DNA from: Candidatus Bipolaricaulota bacterium
GTDB lineage: Bacteria; Bipolaricaulota; Bipolaricaulia; Bipolaricaulales; Bipolaricaulaceae
NCBI GenBank assembly: GCA_022838705.1
Contig: JALHJZ010000001.1
Span: forward strand, 292,689 to 356,688
DNA length: 64,000 nucleotides
Reading direction: 5' to 3'
Within the stretch, counting starts at the first letter, position 1. Each line of letters starts with the position of its first letter. The notes under the pieces were generated by a model that saw nothing but the letters and a program-made list of their open reading frames with translations, was not told the origin of the DNA and did not search any database. The translations under genes and the position numbers were made by a program. Below, piece by piece: positions 33,424-40,872 of this stretch.

Positions 33424-35346
33424 CTACAGCGCCGTTCCCCGCGAGCTCACCGCGTCGCGGATCCGGCTCACCACGGCCGACACCGGCTGGGGACCGAGGT
33501 CCTCCCCGGTGCGGAGCCGCACTGCCACCACCCCTCCCGCCGCCTCCCGCGCCCCGCACACGAGCATGTACGGCACCTTCTGAACCTGGGCCTCGCGGAT
33601 GAGCCAACGCAGGGTCTTCCGCTCCTTCGTCCACGCCTCGGCCCGGATCCCCGCCGCCCGCAGCTCGTTCGTCACCCCCTCCGCGTAGGGGACCTCGGCC
33701 TCCGTCACCGGCAGCACGACCGCCTGGACGGGCGCGAGCCAGGCCGGGAACGCCCCCCCGTAGTGCTCAATCAGGATCCCGAAGAACCGTTCGAGCGACC
33801 CGAGGAGCGCCCGGTGGACCATGTATGGCCGATGGGCCTGGCCATCGTCGCCGATGTAGGCCATGTCGAATCGCTCCGGCTCGTTGAAGTCGAACTGGAT
33901 CGTCGTGAGCTGCCAGGCACGCTTGAGGGAATCGAGGACATGGAGGTCGATCTTCGGCCCGTAGAACACGGCCTCCCCTTCCATCCGGGTGTGGGGAAGC
34001 CCCTTCCGCTCCAGGGCGGCCACCAGCGACTGCTCTGCCTCGTCCCACATCGCGTCGCTCCCGATGTAGCGCTCCCTGTGCTCCGGATCGCGCACCGACA
34101 GGGCGACCTTGTAGTCACGGAACCCGAACGCCCCCAGGATGCGAAGGGTCAGATCCAAACACGCCAGGACCTCGTCCTCGATCTGGTCGGGGCGGCAGAT
34201 GATGTGGGCATCGTCCTGGGTGAACCCCCGCACCCGGAGGAGCCCGTGGAGGACGCCTGACCGCTCGAACCGGTACACCGTCCCGAGCTCGGCGTAGCGG
34301 ATGGGCAGGTCGCGGTAGGAGCGGGTATGGGTCTTGTAGATCGCGATGTGGAACGGGCAGTTCATCGGTTTCAGGTAGAACTCCTGGCCCTCGATGTCCA
34401 TCGGCGCGTACATCCCGTCTTTGTAGAAATCGAGGTGGCCGGAGGTCTCCCACAGCCGGGCCCGCCCGATGTGCGGGCTCGCCACAAGCTGGTAGCCAGC
34501 GTTGTAGTGCTCCCCCTTCCAAAAGGTCTCGATCTCGTGGCGGACCCGCGCCCCTTTCGGGTGCCACAGGACGAGCCCTGCCCCAATCGTTTCGTTCTGG
34601 ATCGAGAAGAGGTCGAGCGCGGGGCCGAGGATGCGGTGGTCCCGCTTCCGCGCCTCCTCCCGCCACTTCAGGTGCTCGGCGAGCGCCTCGGCGGTGGGGA
34701 ACGCGGTCCCGTAGATGCGGGTCAGCATGTCGCGACTGGGGTCGCCCCGCCAGTAGGCGCCGGCTACGTCGAGGAGCGCCACGTGCCTGGCGAGCCCCGT
34801 CGCGGGGAGGTGGGGGCCGCGGCAGAGGTCGAGGAACTCCCCCTGGCGGTAGAACGAGATCTGCTCGTCGGGAATCTCCCGCAGGAGTTCAAGCTTGTAC
34901 ACCTCGCCCCTCTCGGCGAGGAGCGCCTCCGCCTCCGCGCGCCCGAGCCACACCCGTGCGATGGGGAGGTTCTCGGCGATGATCTTCCTCATCTCCGCCT
35001 CGATCCGCGGGAGATCGTCGCGGTTCACCGGCTCCGGGAACCGGAAGTCGTAGTAGAACCCGTCGTCAATGGCTGGACCGATGGCGAGCTTCGCCCCGGG
35101 GTAGAGCCGGGTCACGGCGTGGGCGAGGATGTGGGAGGCCGTGTGCCGCAGCACGTCAAGCGCCGCCGGGTGGTCCAACCCGACCACGCGGGCCTCGCCT
35201 GCCGGGGGCAGGGGGTCCCGCAGGTCCCGGAGCTGCCCGTCCACGACGACCGCGGCGGCCGTCTCCCCCCGCTCCGTGAGGACCGCGAGAAGATCGCCTC
35301 CCCGGACTTCGACCAGCTCGCCGCTCGGCAGAACCACGGTGGCCAT
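33424..35346 (-). CDS. thrS: Threonine--tRNA ligase
   Basis: 640 aa. Complete four-part enzyme: N-terminal TGS domain, editing domain with RHTASHILAHAVTRLYPG (HxxxH) and DDGFYYDF, class II core with the zinc cysteine in KPMNCPFHIAIYK, motif 2 around ELGTVYRFERSGVLHGL and VRGFTQDDAH, and a C-terminal anticodon-binding domain. ATG at 35346 has CAGGAGG upstream. The gene precedes fbp on the same strand. No T-box-like leader is evident in the 74-nt gap after hslV. Confidence 0.97.
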   Translation of the reverse strand: MATVVLPSGELVEVRGGDLLAVLTERGETAAAVVVDGQLRDLRDPLPPAGEARVVGLDHPAALDVLRHTASHILAHAVTRLYPGAKLAIGPAIDDGFYYDFRFPEPVNRDDLPRIEAEMRKIIAENLPIARVWLGRAEAEALLAERGEVYKLELLREIPDEQISFYRQGEFLDLCRGPHLPATGLARHVALLDVAGAYWRGDPSRDMLTRIYGTAFPTAEALAEHLKWREEARKRDHRILGPALDLFSIQNETIGAGLVLWHPKGARVRHEIETFWKGEHYNAGYQLVASPHIGRARLWETSGHLDFYKDGMYAPMDIEGQEFYLKPMNCPFHIAIYKTHTRSYRDLPIRYAELGTVYRFERSGVLHGLLRVRGFTQDDAHIICRPDQIEDEVLACLDLTLRILGAFGFRDYKVALSVRDPEHRERYIGSDAMWDEAEQSLVAALERKGLPHTRMEGEAVFYGPKIDLHVLDSLKRAWQLTTIQFDFNEPERFDMAYIGDDGQAHRPYMVHRALLGSLERFFGILIEHYGGAFPAWLAPVQAVVLPVTEAEVPYAEGVTNELRAAGIRAEAWTKERKTLRWLIREAQVQKVPYMLVCGAREAAGGVVAVRLRTGEDLGPQPVSAVVSRIRDAVSSRGTAL

Positions 35347-35420
35347 CCCACACCTCCTGTTGAGAAAAGGATGTCCCGAACCTTACCTCGTCCACCTCTC
35401 GCCGACAACACCTACCCCGG

Positions 35421-35960
35421 CTACCAGGTCACCGTTTCCAGGGTCACACAGTCGTTCGTGTAGATGTCGATCTCGGAGGCGATCCGCAGCGCCTCCTCCG
35501 CGACCTCGCGGAGGGGGAGGTGGGCATGCCGCAGGAGCGCCCGCGCCGCGCTCGCCGCGTATCCGCCGCCGGAGCCGATCCCCACCAGGCCGTCGTCCGG
35601 CTCGATCACGTCCCCTTCCCCGGTGAGGAGGAACAGGCCCTCCTCCGATACGGCCACCACCACTGCCTCCAGCCGCCGCAGGGTGCGATCGGTCCGCCAA
35701 TCCCGCGATAGCTCCACCGCTGCCCGGCGCAGGGTCCCGTGGGAGGCGAGCTTCGCCTCCAACCGCTCCAGGAGCGTCATCCCATCCGCACTGCCGCCGG
35801 AGAACCCGGCCAGGACGCGGCCCTCATGGATGCGGTGCACCTTGCGCGCCCCGGTCTTCACGACCCGGCTCCCCATCGTCGCCTGGCCGTCGCAGGCCAT
35901 CACCGCGGTCCGCCCCTCCACGGAGCGAAGAGCGAGAACAGTGCTCGACACGATCTTCAT
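35421..35960 (-). CDS. hslV: ATP-dependent protease peptidase subunit HslV, atypical N terminus
   Basis: 179 aa. Proteolytic chamber of the HslUV protease. ACDGQATMGSRVVKTGARKV, VLAGFSGGSADG, WRTDRTLRRLEAV, TGEGDVIEPDDGLVGIGSGG and IYTND are clear HslV blocks. In most HslV the Met is followed directly by the catalytic Thr; here the chain begins MKIVSSTVLALRS, placing Ser6-Thr7 where Thr1-Thr2 usually lie. Either a short propeptide is removed, or translation begins at the GTG codon 4 to expose Ser as in B. subtilis ClpQ. No strong Shine-Dalgarno decides the start. hslU is not in this window. Confidence 0.88.
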   Translation of the reverse strand: MKIVSSTVLALRSVEGRTAVMACDGQATMGSRVVKTGARKVHRIHEGRVLAGFSGGSADGMTLLERLEAKLASHGTLRRAAVELSRDWRTDRTLRRLEAVVVAVSEEGLFLLTGEGDVIEPDDGLVGIGSGGGYAASAARALLRHAHLPLREVAEEALRIASEIDIYTNDCVTLETVTW

Positions 35961-35969
35961 CGCTCGAGT

Positions 35970-36506
35970 CTAGCGACGGGCTGCGGACCGTTCAATGCCG
36001 CACACTGGGCAGGAACCCGTCTCCTCCACGAGGACGAGCCCACACCCCTGGCACCGCCACCCGCCGGCGGCGAGGATCGCCCTATCCCGCGCCTTAGCCC
36101 ACGCCACCACCTCCGCGAGCACGCTCCGTAGCTCTCGCGGGAGCCGCGGGGGGAGCTCCCGCCGCGCCTCGCGGAGGTCGGCCGCGGTGGGAGGCGGGAC
36201 GAGGATCGGGTGGAACGGCGCCTCCCCACTCCGCACCTGGAACCGCAGATCCACCACCCCGCACTGCGGGGCGACCTCCTCCAGCCGGGCGAGGAGCTTC
36301 CCCTTGAGGAGGTTGAGCTCAGCCGCCACGACGTGGCTCGCCACCGCGAGGTGCAGTACGCCGCGGTCCACGTACAGTGGCCGGGCGAGTGAAGTAAAGC
36401 CGGTGGCGGGCCAGAGGAGCACCGCGGATTGGGCCCGGAGCGCGTCTTCCGCTCCCCATCCTCGGGCGAGGGGACCCAACCACTGCCAGATGTCTTGTTT
36501 ATTCAT
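35970..36506 (-). CDS. dciA: DciA-like helicase-loading protein (DUF721) with C-terminal zinc ribbon
   Basis: 178 aa. The N-terminal two-thirds look like the DciA/DUF721 KH-like fold: LGPLARGWGAEDALR, then LYVDRGVLHLAVASHVVAAELNLLKGKLLARLEE. DciA is the ancestral DnaB helicase loader/partner. A C-terminal zinc ribbon CQGCGLVLVEETGSCPVC (CxxC-x10-CxxC) is added. Start is the ATG at 36506 (MNKQDIWQWL); the open frame beyond runs into the origin-like spacer. The location, directly after dnaA across a DnaA-box-rich gap, agrees with a replication-initiation role. hslV starts 9 nt after its stop. Confidence 0.78.
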   Translation of the reverse strand: MNKQDIWQWLGPLARGWGAEDALRAQSAVLLWPATGFTSLARPLYVDRGVLHLAVASHVVAAELNLLKGKLLARLEEVAPQCGVVDLRFQVRSGEAPFHPILVPPPTAADLREARRELPPRLPRELRSVLAEVVAWAKARDRAILAAGGWRCQGCGLVLVEETGSCPVCGIERSAARR

Positions 36507-36756
36507 AACCCTTGTTATTGTAGTAGGGACACCCCCGTCTCTGGGGATAACTGCGGGGCGTCCCACGGGAAGGCTACCCGCTCGTGGGGAGAGGGCTGGG
36601 GAAAACCTGGGGAAAGGACGTTTGTCCGGGGAAGTCTCGTTGGGGAAAGGGTTCTTGTTGGGTCATCCGCAGGTTTTTTCCCGTGCCCGGACATGGTTAT
36701 CCCCAGGCGGGCAACGCTTTTTCCACAGGGTAATCCCCGGTCGGGTGGGGACAACT
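36507..36756. other. Candidate chromosomal origin of replication (oriC)
   Basis: This 250-nt non-coding gap between dnaA and dciA holds a cluster of DnaA-box-like nonamers. Two are identical, TTATCCCCA, in opposite orientation (complement of 36542-36550; direct at 36697-36705). Related sites read TTTTCCCCA (complement of 36597-36605), CTTTCCCCA (complements of 36608-36616 and 36641-36649), TTGTCCCCA (complement of 36746-36754), CTCTCCCCA (complement of 36585-36593) and TTTTCCACA (36719-36727). Two sit exactly 11 nt apart, one helical turn. A relatively AT-rich stretch (36491-36525) at the dciA edge could be the unwinding element. Position next to dnaA is typical. Confidence 0.7.
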
Positions 36757-38085
36757 TCATGGGCCGTACTTTTTCAGGATCGTCGCACGGAGGGACTCGA
36801 TCTCGCTGCGGAGGAGAGGTATTTGGCGAAGGAGCTCCTGCATTTTTTGGTAGGAGTGCATGATCGTAGTGTGATCGCGCCCTCCGAATGACCTCCCCAG
36901 GGCGGGGAACGAAGTCTCGGTGAGTTCTCGGGCGAGGTAGATCGCAATTTGGCGAGCCTGAACGAGCTCCTTCTTCCGCGACGGGCTCTCGATATCGCTC
37001 ACCGGGATCCGGTACGCGGCTGCCACTTCAGCCTTGATCGCCTCCACGGTGAGCTTCCGGGAGAGGTCCTCCTTGGGGAGGATGTCCTCGAGCATGGCCG
37101 GGGTGACGGGTCCCTGGCACAGCTCAGCGTAGGCCAGGGCGCGGATGAGTGCCCCCTCGAGGTCGCGGACGTTCGTCGTGATCCGCGATGCGATCAGTTC
37201 GACCACCTCGTCGGGCACCTCCAGCCCTCGCCGCCGCGCCTTTTCGCGTAGGATCGCAGACCGGGTCTCGAAGTCGGGGGCCTGGATGTCGGCAACGAGG
37301 CCCCAGCGGAAGCGGGACACGAGGCGGTCCTGGAGCCCCTGGAGCTCATCGGGGGACCGGTCCGAGGAGAGCACGATCTGCTTCCCGTTCCCGTAGAGTT
37401 CGTTGAACGTGTGGAACAGCTCCTCCTGGGTGCCCTCCTTGTTCTTGAGGAAGTGCACGTCGTCAATGAGGAGCACATCCACTGTCCGGTACTTGGCGCG
37501 GAACTGTTCCGTCGTGGTGGCGCCGATGGACTGGATGAGCTCGATCGCGAACCGCTCCGAGGTCGTGTACACGACCGACGCATCGGTGGGTGCGGTGAGG
37601 ACATGGGCGCCGATGGCGTGGAGGAGGTGGGTCTTCCCTAGGCCGACGTTGCCGTAGATGAAGAGGGGGTTGTAGGCACGGGCCGGGGCCTCGGCCACCG
37701 CCTGGGCTGCGGCGAACGCGAGCTGGGAGTTCTTCCCCTGGACGAACGTGGCGAACGTGTACTCCGGGTTGAGGGGGAGCGACCCGTGGTAGCGGCGGGC
37801 GAGGTGGGGGTCGAGCGAGGGGGCGGCCGGTGGCGGCTCCGCGACCAGGACCCGGAGCTGCAGCGGCTGGCCGGCGACGTCCTCCACCACCCGCTCCACG
37901 AGCGACCGGTAGCGCCGCTCGATGCCTCCCTTGGCGAGGACGGACGGCACTTCCAAGACGAGCGTTCCCTCATCGGCGGTCTTGGCGCGGGCGTCGGCGA
38001 TCCACGCCGCAAAGTTCACAGGGGGGATCTCCTTGACGAGCAGGGTTTTCGCCTTCTGCCAGATCTCCTCCGCGGTATGCGCCAT
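36757..38085 (-). CDS. dnaA: Chromosomal replication initiator protein DnaA
   Basis: 442 aa. Binds origin DnaA boxes and unwinds DNA. Domain I covers roughly 1-85 and a short linker domain II follows. The AAA+ domain III has YTFATFVQGKNSQLAFAA, Walker A GNVGLGKTHLLHAIG, Walker B VLLIDDVHFLKNKEGTQ and sensor ILSSDRSPDEL-like residues. The DNA-binding domain IV ends with FGGRDHTTIMHSYQKM. I choose the ATG at 38085 (MAHTAEEIWQKAK) over the longer open frame because the preceding part is spacer to the tRNA genes and ACGGAG lies upstream. Confidence 0.96.
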   Translation of the reverse strand: MAHTAEEIWQKAKTLLVKEIPPVNFAAWIADARAKTADEGTLVLEVPSVLAKGGIERRYRSLVERVVEDVAGQPLQLRVLVAEPPPAAPSLDPHLARRYHGSLPLNPEYTFATFVQGKNSQLAFAAAQAVAEAPARAYNPLFIYGNVGLGKTHLLHAIGAHVLTAPTDASVVYTTSERFAIELIQSIGATTTEQFRAKYRTVDVLLIDDVHFLKNKEGTQEELFHTFNELYGNGKQIVLSSDRSPDELQGLQDRLVSRFRWGLVADIQAPDFETRSAILREKARRRGLEVPDEVVELIASRITTNVRDLEGALIRALAYAELCQGPVTPAMLEDILPKEDLSRKLTVEAIKAEVAAAYRIPVSDIESPSRKKELVQARQIAIYLARELTETSFPALGRSFGGRDHTTIMHSYQKMQELLRQIPLLRSEIESLRATILKKYGP

Positions 38086-38133
38086 GGACTCCGTCACCCT
38101 ACCTTGCCCGCCACGGGAGTTCAACGGGCGATG

Positions 38134-38209
38134 TGGTGGCGAGGCCCAGAGTCGAACTGGGGACACCACGGTTTTCAGCCGTGTGCTCTACCACCTGAGC
38201 TACCTCGCC
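38134..38209 (-). tRNA. tRNA-Phe (GAA)
   Basis: 76 nt including an encoded 3' CCA. The acceptor stem GGCGAGG pairs with CCTCGCC. The D-arm contains AGCTCAGGTGGTAGAGC. The anticodon stem ACGG/CCGT encloses a loop with GAA. The T-arm GGTTCGAC-like region is present in complementary form (CAGTTCGACTCTG). Nearest gene to the dnaA start. Confidence 0.93.
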
Positions 38210-38272
38210 CGAACCCCGTCGCACGTGTCCCGTCCGACCGTAGCGTGGGGACCTGACGTGCGACCGTGCTGC

Positions 38273-38351
38273 TGGCGGGGACGACGGGATTTGAACCCGC
38301 GGTCTCCGGAGTGACAATCCGGTGTCCTAGTCCAGCCTAGACCACGTCCCC
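38273..38351 (-). tRNA. tRNA-Asp (GTC)
   Basis: About 79 nt including an encoded 3' CCA. The acceptor stem GGGGACG pairs with CGTCCCC. The anticodon stem CCGGA/TCCGG closes the loop TTGTCAC with anticodon GTC. The T-loop GGTTCAAATCC is standard. Same strand as its neighbours, 63 nt from tRNA-Phe. Confidence 0.92.
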
Positions 38352-38363
38352 GAACCTCCGAAC

Positions 38364-38435
38364 TGGGCGAGAGAGGGATCGAACCTCTGGCCTTCCGGAT
38401 GTAAGCCGGATGCTCTTCCACTGAGCTACTCGCCC
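38364..38435 (-). tRNA. tRNA-Val (TAC), CCA not encoded
   Basis: 72 nt. The acceptor stem GGGCGAG pairs with CTCGCCC, discriminator A. The anticodon stem TCCGG/CCGGA closes loop CTTACAT with anticodon TAC. The T-arm has GGTTCGATCC. The base after the discriminator is G, so CCA must be added enzymatically, unlike the two neighbouring tRNAs. Confidence 0.92.
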
Positions 38436-38845
38436 TGGAGTGTACCCCGGTTCGACCGGGCGCGGCAAGTGCGCCCCGTGGCCCGGGCCGTTAGTATGCG
38501 CCTGCCCTCGCCCTCGGTCCACAGCGGGGTCGGCGCGGGTCCCCTTCCTTGCCGATTGGGTGGTCCAGCGCGACCAACCGTGCAACACCTTCTCCCCTCG
38601 CCCGAAGGCCGAGCGGGGTAGGGGGGTCACGCTTTCATCCCTGACGTCGGAGGCCGTACGATGCGTGTGGCCATCGCCCAAGCCACGAAGCTCAAGCGGT
38701 GGAGACAGATTTCGGTGAGTGCTGTGACCAGGGGCCCGAACAAGGGGAATCCAACCTCCGACAGCTTGCCGGGCATACTGTGCAGCCCCGATCATTCGGT
38801 GTTTCCGGGTGGCTCGCCATCTCGTGGCGCATCTACCCTGTCACC
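38436..38845. other. Gene-free stretch between the tRNA cluster and the AbrB/ABC cassette
   Basis: About 410 nt with no ORF I would call. The ORFs present on either strand lack a start context and have no recognisable protein features. It marks the change from GC-rich backbone to the lower-GC cassette and lies beside tRNA genes, a common insertion context. I found no clear direct repeats of the tRNA ends by eye. Confidence 0.5.
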
Positions 38846-38896
38846 TTGACAGCGCCTTCCAGAGCTAGAATAGCATGCATCTCATACATGTATGCA
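38846..38896 (+). promoter_or_regulatory. Probable promoter and palindromic operator of the AbrB/ABC cassette
   Basis: TTGACA (38846-38851) is a perfect -35. Possible -10 elements are TAGAAT (38866-38871, 14-nt spacer) or TAGCAT (38871-38876, 19-nt spacer), both off the optimal 17. Directly downstream is the perfect palindrome ATACATGTAT (38884-38893), nested in a wider TGCAT ... ATGCA inverted repeat (38876-38896). An AbrB-type regulator is the next gene, so autoregulation at this site is plausible. Confidence 0.5.
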
Positions 38897-38916
38897 ACGC
38901 AGGATGGTGCATCATC

Positions 38917-39174
38917 ATGGGCAAGACGATGCAAGGACCGGAAGGTAGGAAGTTCTACGGCTCGGTAACGGTTGGGCAGCGGGGACAAGTAGTTATACCA
39001 GCGGAGGCGAGGAAAGACTTTGCCATTAAGCCGGGCGATAAGCTGCTCGTCCTCGGCGACCTGGCGCAGGGCATTGCCATTACCACGATCCCCCTGCTTC
39101 AGAGAAACCTGAAAGGCACGATTGAGCTGTTTCATAGCGTACAGCCGGACAAAAATAGTGAGGAAAGAGGCTGA
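38917..39174 (+). CDS. AbrB/SpoVT-family transcriptional regulator
   Basis: 85 aa. A single AbrB/MazE-like swapped-hairpin DNA-binding domain reads GSVTVGQRGQVVIPAEARKD followed by IKPGDKLLVLGD. This size and arrangement is typical of small regulators that sit in front of ABC exporter genes. I prefer the ATG at 38917 over that at 38875, which lies in the proposed operator. The Shine-Dalgarno is weak (CAGGATGG). The downstream ABC ATPase follows after about 30-50 nt. Base composition is lower in GC than in the flanking genes. Confidence 0.82.
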   Translation: MGKTMQGPEGRKFYGSVTVGQRGQVVIPAEARKDFAIKPGDKLLVLGDLAQGIAITTIPLLQRNLKGTIELFHSVQPDKNSEERG

Positions 39175-39223
39175 TCCAGCCAGCCGTTCGAGGTGACGAA
39201 ATGACACTATTCACATCGAAGGC

Positions 39224-40123
39224 GTGAAAAAGACGCTGGGGCACCGGGAGGTACTCAAGGGCATTAGCTTTGACGTCCAGGTCGGCGATATCTTCGGGTA
39301 TCTTGGCCCGAATGGCGCCGGAAAGACGACTACCATCCGTATCCTGTTGGGGTTGCTCCGCGCTGACAGCGGCAGCGTCTCCATTCTCGGCGCGGACATT
39401 GACGATACCGCGACGCGGATGAAAATAGGCTTCGCCCTTGACCCGGACGGCCTGTACGATACGATGACCGCCGCGGAGAATCTAGAATACTACGCGCAAA
39501 TCTATGACGTCAAGGACGCGGCTGCCCGCATCGAGAAAGTGCTCGGGCTGGTGGGGATGGCCGAACGGGCCGGGGATAGCGTGGGGACGTTTTCCAGGGG
39601 GATGCGGCAACGGCTCTCGCTGGCCCGCGCGATGGTGCATAACCCCGAGGTGCTCATCCTCGATGAACCTACGGCGGGGGTGGACCCATCCGGGCAGATC
39701 GAGATACGGAAGATCCTGCTGGACATCGCCCGGCAGGAGAAGAAAACGGTGCTGTTCAGTTCCCACAACCTGGACGAGGTGCAGCGCATCTGCAACCGCA
39801 TCGCGCTCATCGACCGGGGTGAGATCAAGCTTTACGGAGAACTGGAAGAGCTGCGCCGGAAGATGGGGAAAAGCGGCGTCATCATCGAGATCGCTGGAGC
39901 GGTCCCGGAGAACTTCTTTGGAGAATTGAAAGAGAGGCCGCGATTCGGGTTCCGCGGGATGAGCGAGAAGAGCCTCGTCTTCGAACCCGATGAGGGCAGT
40001 GCTTCCGTGGGCGACATCGTCAACTTTCTGGTTGCGCGCGGCGTCATGATCGAGAAAGTCGGGAAGAGCGAGGCCTCCTTGGAAGAACTGTACACAGCCA
40101 TCCTGGAAGAGGTGGAGCAATAA
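39224..40123 (+). CDS. ABC transporter ATP-binding protein, N terminus possibly disrupted
   Basis: 299 aa from the GTG at 39224. Nucleotide-binding subunit of an ABC-2 type exporter: Walker A GPNGAGKTT, signature FSRGMRQRLSLARAM, Walker B VLILDEPTAGVDP, H-loop SSHNLDEV, then an accessory C-terminal domain. The frame upstream still codes the expected first strand (TIHIEGVKKTLG) but has no normal start before a TGA at 39194. An ATG at 39201 with GAGGTGA upstream is out of frame by one base. Either an A was lost near 39204-39208, initiation occurs at ATT 39209, or the shortened GTG product is made. Stop overlaps the next ATG (TAATG). Confidence 0.88.
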   Translation: MKKTLGHREVLKGISFDVQVGDIFGYLGPNGAGKTTTIRILLGLLRADSGSVSILGADIDDTATRMKIGFALDPDGLYDTMTAAENLEYYAQIYDVKDAAARIEKVLGLVGMAERAGDSVGTFSRGMRQRLSLARAMVHNPEVLILDEPTAGVDPSGQIEIRKILLDIARQEKKTVLFSSHNLDEVQRICNRIALIDRGEIKLYGELEELRRKMGKSGVIIEIAGAVPENFFGELKERPRFGFRGMSEKSLVFEPDEGSASVGDIVNFLVARGVMIEKVGKSEASLEELYTAILEEVEQ

Positions 40124-40863
40124 TGAGTTACACGAGACTGGTCATGCGGGCCGGCATGCGTAACAATAGGAGGCTGAAAGTAGCCATCGGCATCTTACTG
40201 TCCGTCACCTTCATCTGTGTCGCCGGCGTAACTATCCTGTTCTGCATTCTCTTGCTGGAGCCGGAAATGGAATCGACTGTGCTGGACCGCTCCCGGCTGG
40301 AAGCGTACCTGGGCATCATCGTCTATGCTGCCAGCTTCCTCGGGGTGGGGATTACGCTCAACTCTTTCGCGTTTCAATCGCTGGTGCGCGAGAAGGCACG
40401 CGGTAATCTGCAGTCGTTGCTGGCGACTCCCGTCAAGCCAAAGGATATCTGGATGGGCAAGAGTTTATCCATCTTGGTCCCGGGCACGCTATTCGGGAGC
40501 ATCTTGGCGGTATTGGTGCTCATCATCGTCAACGCCGTATATTTCTTTCCTGATATCGGATTTGTTCTCAACCCATGGATAGCCCTCTCCAGTTTTTTGG
40601 GCGTGCCGCTTGTCTACCTAGCACTGGGGCTGCTGGTGCACCTGGTGGGGCTCACATCCCGGGCAGCCAACGGTAACGTGATCGCGCAGTTGTTCCTGCC
40701 GGTGATGGTCAACGTGATGATACAGGTTGCCGTCCATGACGTCATCGACGCCAGTTCATGGCTGTTCCTGGCGATGAACCTCGGGCTGGCGGCGGTAATT
40801 GGGACCATCGTCATCGGACTGCGATCGAGACTGACGACAGAGAGGATCATTCTCTCCAACTAG
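40123..40863 (+). CDS. ABC-2 type transporter permease (first of a pair)
   Basis: 246-aa integral membrane protein with six hydrophobic segments. The signature EKARGNLQSLLATPVKPKDIWMGK lies between helices 2 and 3 and is shared almost word for word with the next gene, so the two are paralogues that probably pair as a heterodimer with the ATPase. ATG overlaps the ATPase stop by 1 nt. Substrate unknown; lantibiotic-immunity or multidrug export are typical roles for this architecture, but nothing here decides it. Confidence 0.83.
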   Translation: MSYTRLVMRAGMRNNRRLKVAIGILLSVTFICVAGVTILFCILLLEPEMESTVLDRSRLEAYLGIIVYAASFLGVGITLNSFAFQSLVREKARGNLQSLLATPVKPKDIWMGKSLSILVPGTLFGSILAVLVLIIVNAVYFFPDIGFVLNPWIALSSFLGVPLVYLALGLLVHLVGLTSRAANGNVIAQLFLPVMVNVMIQVAVHDVIDASSWLFLAMNLGLAAVIGTIVIGLRSRLTTERIILSN

Positions 40864-40872
40864 GAATAGCCG

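Noticed and set aside
38440..38718. 92-aa plus-strand ORF in the tRNA/AbrB gap
   Set aside because: Low complexity, no start signal and no recognisable features.
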